From positions 1 through 11,551 of the forward strand of contig QNAU01000020.1 in the NCBI GenBank assembly GCA_003641545.1: a stretch of 11,551 nt of DNA, written 5' to 3'. Both the position numbers and the translations under genes were made by a program. Positions 7,315-11,551 of this stretch are shown in pieces. Numbering within the stretch: position 1 is the first letter of the stretch; each line of letters starts with the position of its first letter. Under the pieces are notes generated by a model. The model did no database searches, was not told the DNA's origin, and was given only the letters and a program-made list of their open reading frames with translations. The stretch is from Thermotoga sp. Lineage in GTDB: Bacteria; Thermotogota; Thermotogae; B21-G9.

Positions 7315-8471
7315 TTCTCCACCTCTTCCTCCGCCATTCTTCTTCCCACTCCATCTATTTCATGGACATCCTTCAGATCCCTCGGTTCAAAATGATCGAA
7401 TCTCAGAACGGTATTCGAAATTATAACGCTTATCGCCGAGAATGGAATCCTTCCATTCAGAAATTCACGGACCGCTATCTCATCTGCCACGTTGAACACG
7501 ATGAAGGAACTGGAAGGAAGATTCAACATGCGATCGAAGAGATCGAATATTGGATACCTGTTCCTATCGATTTCTTCAAGGCTTATGTTCAAAAGCTTCA
7601 AAGGATCGATGAACTTTTCATCCGTCCTCAATCTGTATGGATAGGTTATGGAGAAAGCTATGGGTTTTTTCATGTTCGGAAATCCAAAATGTATCTTCCA
7701 TATCCCATCCGTGAATTTCACCATGGAGTGGATCAAACCTTCTCTGTGAAGAAGGGCACGTATCCTTTCAAAGGGAATCTCAAAAAGATAATGGGCTTCC
7801 ACAATTTCCATCACCTTGTTGACCATCGTTGCTGAATCAACCGTTATCTTTTTCCCCATCTTCCAGACTGGGTGTTTCAAAACATCATCTATTCTGGCAT
7901 CCTTCATCCTCGTCAGGTCCCAGTCCCTCAACGCGCCTCCAGAAGCGGTGAGAACTATTTCATCCAGATTCTCCTTTTTCTCTCCAAGTAACAGTTGGAA
8001 GATGGCGCTGTGTTCGCTATCGACTGGGATCAGCTCCGTATCCCTCATCCTCTTGTATTTCTCCAGAACGAATTTTCCACCAACGACGAGCGATTCCTTT
8101 GAAGCTAAAGCGACTCTCTTGGAAATTTCGAGCGACTTCAAAACGACTTTCAAGCTCTTCAATCCCGAGATCTCCACGAAAACAAGGTCAGGTTTCAGAT
8201 CCTCCAGAAGGAGTTCCAAATCCTTCAGACCTTTGAAAACTCTTCTCCCAAGCATTCTCTCGAGTTCTTCCCCAGCTTTTGGATCGAACAGATGCAGTTC
8301 CGCGCGTTCGAATTTTCTCGCCTCTTCACGGAGAATGGTGAAATTCGAACCACCCGAAAGTAGAACGACAGAATCCCTCAATCCAAGGTTTTCCAAAACA
8401 TCCAAAGTTTGCCTCCCGAGATTCCCAGTGCTTCCTATCACTGCAATTTTTTTCCATTCGGGAATTCTCAA
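7305..8471 (-). CDS. dxr: 1-deoxy-D-xylulose 5-phosphate reductoisomerase (IspC), start uncertain
   Basis: DXR converts DXP to MEP using NADPH and a divalent metal, the first committed MEP step. From the TTG start (388 residues), the dinucleotide motif is IGSTGNLG (12-19), followed by LASKESLVVGG (122-132). Metal ligands are Asp151 and Glu153 in PVDSEH and Glu222 in NKVMEIVEAH, and the phosphate site includes Ser213, Asn218 and Lys219 in VDSATMVNK. The loop usually written HPQS reads HREG (242-245). The conserved protein begins at about residue 8 with KKIAVIGSTG, yet no ATG or GTG exists there in frame. ATG 8540 would add a glycine- and asparagine-rich 23-residue tail overlapping mutL. TTG 8471 overlaps the mutL stop as TTGA. 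ATT 8465 fits the Shine-Dalgarno best. An out-of-frame ATG at 8457 precedes an A7 run. Confidence 0.92.
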   Translation of the reverse strand: MRIPEWKKIAVIGSTGNLGRQTLDVLENLGLRDSVVLLSGGSNFTILREEARKFERAELHLFDPKAGEELERMLGRRVFKGLKDLELLLEDLKPDLVFVEISGLKSLKVVLKSLEISKRVALASKESLVVGGKFVLEKYKRMRDTELIPVDSEHSAIFQLLLGEKKENLDEIVLTASGGALRDWDLTRMKDARIDDVLKHPVWKMGKKITVDSATMVNKVMEIVEAHYLFEIPFERIRALLHREGLIHSMVKFTDGIWKIHFGFPNMKKPIAFSITYPYRLRTDEKFIDPLKLLNISLEEIDRNRYPIFDLFDRMLNLPSSSFIVFNVADEIAVREFLNGRIPFSAISVIISNTVLRFDHFEPRDLKDVHEIDGVGRRMAEEEVEKWV

Positions 8472-10171
8472 ATCCTTCCGAACATTCTGTCCAGATCCCT
8501 CATGCTCAGCTCCATTATTATTGGTCTTCCATGTGGACACGTTTTCACCCCGTATTTTTCCAACTTTTTCATTATCTCCATGACATCCCTATCTCTCATT
8601 CTGTCATGTGTTTTCAAGGCATGTGAACATGAAATCCTTGCGATTCTCCTCCTGATGGAATCCAGAATCTCATCCTCGTTCAACATCCCAAACAGCTTGA
8701 GCTCATCCAGAAGTTCGATGATCGTTCGTTCCACGGAGGATACTGGAAGGATTTTCGGTATAGCTTTCAAAATCATATCCTTCCCAGCTATTTCGTATTC
8801 AAAGCCAAATTTCTTCAGAATCTCTGGATTCTCCTTCAAAACGGATAACCTCGTGTCATCCAGATGGACTGTGAGTTCAAAGGACAGAACCTGAGATCCA
8901 ATCCTTGAGAGGTCCTTCAACTCCTCGTATATGATTCTCTCATGTCCCGCGTGAACATCCACTATCACGAGTTTTTCCTCTTCGGATTCCAAAGATACCA
9001 GGATGGCGTATCTCCCACCCAACATGCCGAGGAATCTGAGGTTCTCGACTTGAACCGTCCCCACTTTCCGGGTCGATCCTTCCCTTTTTTCACCCATCCA
9101 CGTGAATTCATGAACCTCAACCGGTCTCGATACCTTTTTCTCTCCTCGGGACTTATCAAATTCAAGTTGTATCTTACCCACGGATTTCTGAGATCTGTAA
9201 ACCTTCATCAACGAGTTGTACACCAAATCGTTGATCAAATTCGGATTTGAAAAATCGACCTCAAGTTTCTGAGGATGTATATTTATGTCCACGAATTTCC
9301 CCGGTATCTGAAGATACAGGATGACGTATGGTTGGGAATCCAGAGGAACATCCTTTACAACTTTTTCCACGATTTTGTAGAGGAGAGGAACCCTGACGTA
9401 TCTTCTGTTCACGAAAAATATCTGCCCCACCTTTGTTTTCAATCCCTTTCCAATTCGCGATGCGAATCCCCACACCTTGAATCCGTTGATTTCATTTTCA
9501 AATTCCACCATGTCATTCCTGTTCAGTTCGGGGAAGACCATCAGGATGCGTTCGAGTGGATCGGAAGTCGGGGGGGCGTTGTAAATTTGCCCTCCATCCC
9601 TGATGAATATTAGATGATGACCCAACAACGACAGAAGGAACTTTTGAAACAGATCCCCGATCATCCTTCCTTCCACCGCGGATGAGCTGAGAAATCTTCT
9701 TCTGGCTGGAAGATTGAAAAAAAGATTCTTCACGATGACCCTCGTTCCAGTTTGAAATGGAACCTTCCTGATGGAGATGATCTCAGATGCCCTAAGGCTG
9801 ATTTCCGTTCCAAGATCCGAATCTCTCGTCTTACTGATTATGATCGTTTCAGATACTGCGACGATCGAGGAAAGTGCCTCCCCTCTGAATCCAAAACTTT
9901 CAAGATTGTAAACATCCTCGAAGTTCCTTATCTTGCTGGTGGTGTGAGGTTTTATCGCTATCAACAGATCGTCTTCTTCCATTCCTTCACCATCATCCAC
10001 CACGTCTATGATTGACTTTCCTCCGTTCTCTATCGAGACACTCACCCTCTTTGCACCTGCATCGATGGAATTTTCCATAAGTTCCTTCACGACGGAAACC
10101 GGTCTGGTGATAACCTCACCCGCTGCTATTCTTCTCACAACATCGTTGGGAAGTTCAATTATCTTTCCCAA
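8468..10171 (-). CDS. mutL: DNA mismatch repair protein MutL (endonuclease type)
   Basis: MutL, 567 residues from the TTG start, links mismatch recognition by MutS to strand incision. The N-terminal GHKL ATPase is complete: ELMENSIDAGA (Glu30, Asn34), VDDGEGM (58-64), TTSKI (77-81) and SFGFRGEAL (92-100). A linker around 330-375 precedes the C-terminal dimerisation and nuclease domain with DVHAGHER...YEE (405-417), SCSHALK (514-520) and CPHGRPI (545-551), the metal-binding motifs of nicking MutL proteins in bacteria lacking MutH. I chose TTG 10171 because it gives the usual N-terminus (MGKIIELPNDVVRRIAAGEV) and lies six bases after GGGAGGAAGG. ATG 10195 sits in the terminator tail without a Shine-Dalgarno. 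No mutS is in the window. The stop overlaps the dxr start region. Confidence 0.97.
   Translation of the reverse strand: MGKIIELPNDVVRRIAAGEVITRPVSVVKELMENSIDAGAKRVSVSIENGGKSIIDVVDDGEGMEEDDLLIAIKPHTTSKIRNFEDVYNLESFGFRGEALSSIVAVSETIIISKTRDSDLGTEISLRASEIISIRKVPFQTGTRVIVKNLFFNLPARRRFLSSSAVEGRMIGDLFQKFLLSLLGHHLIFIRDGGQIYNAPPTSDPLERILMVFPELNRNDMVEFENEINGFKVWGFASRIGKGLKTKVGQIFFVNRRYVRVPLLYKIVEKVVKDVPLDSQPYVILYLQIPGKFVDINIHPQKLEVDFSNPNLINDLVYNSLMKVYRSQKSVGKIQLEFDKSRGEKKVSRPVEVHEFTWMGEKREGSTRKVGTVQVENLRFLGMLGGRYAILVSLESEEEKLVIVDVHAGHERIIYEELKDLSRIGSQVLSFELTVHLDDTRLSVLKENPEILKKFGFEYEIAGKDMILKAIPKILPVSSVERTIIELLDELKLFGMLNEDEILDSIRRRIARISCSHALKTHDRMRDRDVMEIMKKLEKYGVKTCPHGRPIIMELSMRDLDRMFGRI
8473..8479 (-). 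promoter_or_regulatory. Shine-Dalgarno upstream of dxr, spaced for ATT 8465
   Basis: GGAAGGA on the minus strand ends only one base before TTG 8471, too close for normal initiation, but seven bases before ATT 8465 in the dxr frame. The out-of-frame ATG at 8457 is 15 bases away. The motif therefore favours an AUU start, or else the ATG with a frame change at the A7 run. Confidence 0.4.
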
Positions 10172-10177
10172 ATTTTT

Positions 10178-10190
10178 CCTTCCTCCCTTT
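10178..10190 (-). promoter_or_regulatory. Shine-Dalgarno deciding the TTG start of mutL
   Basis: AAAGGGAGGAAGG on the minus strand lies between the in-frame ATG 10195 and TTG 10171, ending six bases before the TTG. It cannot serve the ATG, so it marks TTG as the start. Confidence 0.8.
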
Positions 10191-10195
10191 GGCAT

Positions 10196-10221
10196 GATAA
10201 AATGCCCGCATCAGTGCGGGC
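10196..10221 (-). terminator. intrinsic-terminator-like hairpin between spoVS and mutL
   Basis: On the minus strand a perfect 7-bp G+C-rich stem, GCCCGCA/TGCGGGC (10204-10210 with 10215-10221), with a CTGA loop is followed by ATTTTATC. It lies 62 bases after the spoVS stop and 24 bases before the mutL TTG. The T tract is short, so partial termination (spoVS high, mutL operon low) is likely. On the other strand the stem is followed by GAGAATTTTTC, but no plus-strand gene ends there. Confidence 0.7.
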
Positions 10222-10283
10222 GAGAATTTTTCGGGATTTCGAATATCAACGAAGACTTTTCTCTCTCTGAGCTTACTCGTTCC

Positions 10284-10544
10284 TTATCTCGGTTCTACTA
10301 TGAATTTGATGGCGGTTCTTACCTCTCCATCGATTTCAACATCGGTGAAAGCGGGTATGCATACGAGATCTACACCACTTGGTGCAACGTAACCTCTGGC
10401 GATCGCTATGGCTTTGACCGCTTGATTCACCGCTCCAGCTCCGATGGCTTGAAGTTCTGCTCTACCTTTCTCTCTGATAACACCTGCAAGCGCACCTGCA
10501 ACTGCATTTGGTTTTGATTGAGATGAAACTTTCAACGCGTCCAT
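10284..10544 (-). CDS. spoVS: stage V sporulation protein S (SpoVS/Alba-like)
   Basis: An 86-residue SpoVS homologue, exactly the usual family length when started at ATG 10544. It opens with MDALKVSSQSKPNAVAGALA and continues through the hallmark IGAGAVNQAVKAIAIARGYV (48-67), then APSGVDLVCIPAFTDVEIDG and ends in KFIVEPR. SpoVS is a small dimeric or tetrameric protein with an Alba-like nucleic-acid-binding fold. It is also conserved in non-sporulating bacteria such as Thermotogota, so the name does not imply sporulation; a regulatory or nucleic-acid-binding role is inferred. The start is set by AAAAGGGGAGGT at 10555-10566, ten bases upstream. An in-frame ATG at 10586 would add 14 unconserved residues. 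It is the first gene after a probable promoter and is followed by a hairpin. Confidence 0.96.
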   Translation of the reverse strand: MDALKVSSQSKPNAVAGALAGVIREKGRAELQAIGAGAVNQAVKAIAIARGYVAPSGVDLVCIPAFTDVEIDGEVRTAIKFIVEPR

Positions 10545-10616
10545 GAGATTTACTACCTCCCCTTTTGAAGATTGATTGTATTTCATTCCCGCATACGATC
10601 CGGTGATTTTTACAGT

Positions 10617-10646
10617 ATTCTATCACAATCTATCATGAAAGTGAAA
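10617..10646 (-). promoter_or_regulatory. probable sigma-70-type promoter for spoVS and the minus-strand operon
   Basis: On the minus strand TTTCAC (10641-10646) is followed after 18 bases by TAGAAT (10617-10622), preceded by TGA as an extended -10. Transcription would start near 10610, leaving a leader of about 65 bases before spoVS. No other likely promoter is obvious further down the operon. Confidence 0.5.
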
Positions 10647-10674
10647 TTTTTCATTGTGAATCGAGAGGAAAGAT

Positions 10675-10705
10675 TTGTGGAAGGATCGAGAATTTATGGT
10701 AAAAT
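10675..10705 (+). promoter_or_regulatory. probable promoter for tmRNA (extended -10)
   Basis: TAAAAT at 10700-10705 is preceded by TGG, an extended -10. A weak TTGTGG -35 lies at 10675-10680 with a long 19-base spacer. Transcription near 10712 would give a leader of about 35 bases, to be removed by RNase P at the mature tmRNA 5' end. It is divergent from the spoVS promoter. Confidence 0.5.
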
Positions 10706-10746
10706 GAACTGTGGTTCGACGTTCCCAGTCAAATACCAACGGATCC

Positions 10747-11102
10747 GGGGGCGATGTGGATTCGACGGGGATGAGATTCTCCCCGGAAGCGAGCCGAGGT
10801 CTCCACCTCCTCGTAAAAAAGGTGGAAAGAGAACAAGCGTCGAACCTGAAATGGCTCTCGCTGCCTGATAGAATTCGGGTAGCCGTCCTTCCTCCATCTG
10901 GCCGGAGTGGGGGAAAGGGCGTCAGAGATCCGGCCAAATCCCATCGGGATTCCACCCGACCGATGGGAGTGATGAAGGGTGGGACCTTGAGAAGATCCTG
11001 CCCGTGGGAGCTTCTCAAGGGGTTCTAAAACACGGGCTACGCTCGTAGAAGCCGGGGAGAATCCTTCTTCGGACGCGGGTTCGATTCCCGCCGCCTCCAC
11101 CA
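10747..11102 (+). ncRNA. ssrA: transfer-messenger RNA (tmRNA)
   Basis: A 356-base one-piece tmRNA, which rescues stalled ribosomes by acting as tRNA-Ala and then as mRNA. The 5' end GGGGGCG (10747-10753) pairs with CGCCTCC (11092-11098) as the acceptor stem, followed by A and an encoded CCA (11100-11102). The diagnostic GTGGATTCGACGGGG follows the 5' strand. The T arm is GCGGG-TTCGATT-CCCGC (11075-11091). Three pseudoknots can be drawn by eye. PK1 is CGAGG/CCTCG (10795, 10809) with CCACC/GGTGG (10803, 10821). PK3 is CCCATCGG/CCGATGGG (10940, 10960) with CCACCC/GGGTGG (10952, 10977). PK4 is CCTTGAGAAG/CTTCTCAAGG (10985, 11011) with CCCGTG/CACGGG (11001, 11031). A PK2 stem is TGGCCGGA/TCCGGCCA (10899, 10929). 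The tag ends MALAA before TGA TAG. The dense G+C pairing suggests a thermophile. Confidence 0.97.
10836..10871 (+). other. tmRNA tag-peptide reading frame
   Basis: Inside the tmRNA, after PK1, the frame reads SVEPEMALAA and ends with two stops, TGA TAG (10866-10871). The ALAA end is the usual ClpXP-type degron. The resume codon is inferred as AGC 10836, because it has A at position -4 and lines up the EP residues with my memory of Thermotoga tags (ANEP...). ACA 10833 or GTC 10839 are alternatives. A non-encoded Ala from the charged tmRNA would precede it. Confidence 0.75.
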
Positions 11103-11129
11103 TGATTTTCTGGAAGGTGGGATGGAAAG

Positions 11130-11372
11130 ATGGCATCCAAGGGACATGAGCTCGAACTCAACTATGATAAGCTTCTCGAGAGGATACCATACAAATATGC
11201 CATTCCGGTAGCGGTTGCCAGAAGGGCTGAGGCGATCAAGGAATTCGCCAAACCTTTGATAAAAACACGGATCAATCACCCGATAATCATCGCTTTGAAG
11301 GAGCTGGAACTTGGAAAGATAAGGATAAAGAACGAGGATGTGTTGAAGATACTGAAGGCAGAAGTGAGATGA
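11130..11372 (+). CDS. rpoZ: DNA-directed RNA polymerase omega subunit
   Basis: An 80-residue omega subunit, which binds the beta' C-terminal region and helps assemble and stabilise RNA polymerase. The family pattern is clear: [20 protein letters not shown] followed by ARRAEAI (10-36 overall), then a [20 protein letters not shown] segment and a short [13 protein letters not shown] tail. Omega proteins with little C-terminal extension are common in Thermotogota. ATG 11130 is preceded by GGAAGGTGGGATGGAAAG, so initiation there is well supported. The gene begins 27 bases after the tmRNA CCA end with no terminator between, which suggests readthrough from the tmRNA promoter. Its TGA overlaps the ATG of the next gene (ATGA). 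Confidence 0.95.
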   Translation: MASKGHELELNYDKLLERIPYKYAIPVAVARRAEAIKEFAKPLIKTRINHPIIIALKELELGKIRIKNEDVLKILKAEVR

Positions 11373-11551
11373 AACTACACGTCCTTCTTGCATTCCTTCT
11401 ATCATCTTTCATCCTTCATCCGGTATCTTCCGTCCATGCGATCACCTTCGACCTCTTCGAATTGAGTGAAGCCAACAAATATCGTTTGGAGTTCATGGAT
11501 GATCTCGAAGAACCTCATTTGATCTTGAGATGTGGACCTGTAATCCTTAAA
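11369..11551 (+). CDS. secreted protein of unknown function (3'-truncated by window edge)
   Basis: The first 61 codons of a gene that runs off the window. The ATG overlaps the rpoZ stop as ATGA and the frame stays open to the last base. The protein starts with a clear signal peptide: MKLH, then a hydrophobic core [11 protein letters not shown], then a probable signal peptidase I site at SVHA before [18 protein letters not shown]. The visible mature part is rich in Glu, Asp and Leu, with one Cys, and shows no motif I recognise. An envelope protein such as one with an AMIN-like or other beta-rich domain is possible, but too little is present to say. Confidence 0.75.
   Translation, partial: MKLHVLLAFLLSSFILHPVSSVHAITFDLFELSEANKYRLEFMDDLEEPHLILRCGPVILK

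Noticed and set aside
8472..8540. ATG 8540 as the dxr start.
   Set aside because: It would overlap mutL by 73 bases and add 23 residues ahead of the TTG, unlike any DXR N-terminus. No Shine-Dalgarno stands out ahead of it.
7816..8583. A 255-codon plus-strand open frame opposite dxr.
   Set aside because: It is antisense to well-conserved DXR sequence and is Ser/Phe/Pro-rich, as expected of the complement of a Glu/Lys-rich gene.
10172..10195. ATG 10195 as the mutL start.
   Set aside because: It lies in the tail of the hairpin with no Shine-Dalgarno and adds eight residues not typical of MutL. The GGGAGGAAGG that follows it serves TTG 10171.
10545..10746. Searched the divergent intergenic region for a riboswitch, operator or small gene.
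   Set aside because: Apart from the two promoter candidates and the spoVS Shine-Dalgarno I see no conserved aptamer-like fold or clear palindromic operator.
10572..10868. A plus-strand open frame of 98 codons ending in MALAA.
   Set aside because: It crosses the spoVS promoter and the 5' half of the tmRNA, and its stop is the tmRNA tag stop. The first part from ATG 10635 looks faintly protein-like, but it has no Shine-Dalgarno and runs straight into structured RNA.

Overview
The window most likely comes from a bacterium of the phylum Thermotogota, probably a thermophile. This rests on gene content: a SpoVS homologue, an endonuclease-type MutL with no sign of MutH, a dxr-rseP-ispG block, a short RNA polymerase omega subunit, and a creatininase-family protein resembling the Thermotoga inositol-pathway hydrolase. 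The very G+C-rich, strongly paired tmRNA fits growth at high temperature. The genus cannot be fixed from the sequence alone.

Layout. On the plus strand, positions 1-2253 hold three tightly packed genes: the 3' part of an alpha/beta hydrolase whose start lies before the window, a class I glutamine amidotransferase-like peptidase of the C26/PuuD type, and a small membrane-anchored HExxH metallopeptidase. Its 3' end overlaps by 44 bp the end of a long minus-strand operon that points towards it. Read in its own direction, that operon runs spoVS (10544) - hairpin - mutL - dxr (ispC) - rseP - ispG - creatininase-family hydrolase - HAD hydrolase - PfkB kinase (ending at 2210). Gaps are a few bases or overlaps, except at the spoVS-mutL junction, where an intrinsic-terminator-like hairpin sits. 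A promoter region of about 200 bp (10545-10746) separates this operon from a rightward unit: tmRNA (ssrA, 10747-11102), rpoZ 27 bases later, and the start of a secreted protein that runs off the window.

Function. dxr and ispG are two steps of the MEP (non-mevalonate) isoprenoid pathway, and rseP is the intramembrane site-2 protease often found between or beside them. The three downstream genes (cyclic-amide or beta-diketone hydrolase, phosphatase, carbohydrate or nucleoside kinase) look like a small catabolic or repair module attached to the operon. spoVS, tmRNA and rpoZ are housekeeping or regulatory functions around a divergent promoter.

The most notable feature is start-codon use. mutL almost certainly starts at TTG. 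The metallopeptidase and dxr have no ATG or GTG where the conserved protein begins. Each instead has a TTGA stop/start overlap and a good Shine-Dalgarno sequence placed for an ATC or ATT codon; in dxr an A7 run also separates an out-of-frame ATG from the coding frame. I found no CRISPR array, insertion sequence, phage gene or defence system, and nothing I would call an entirely new system.
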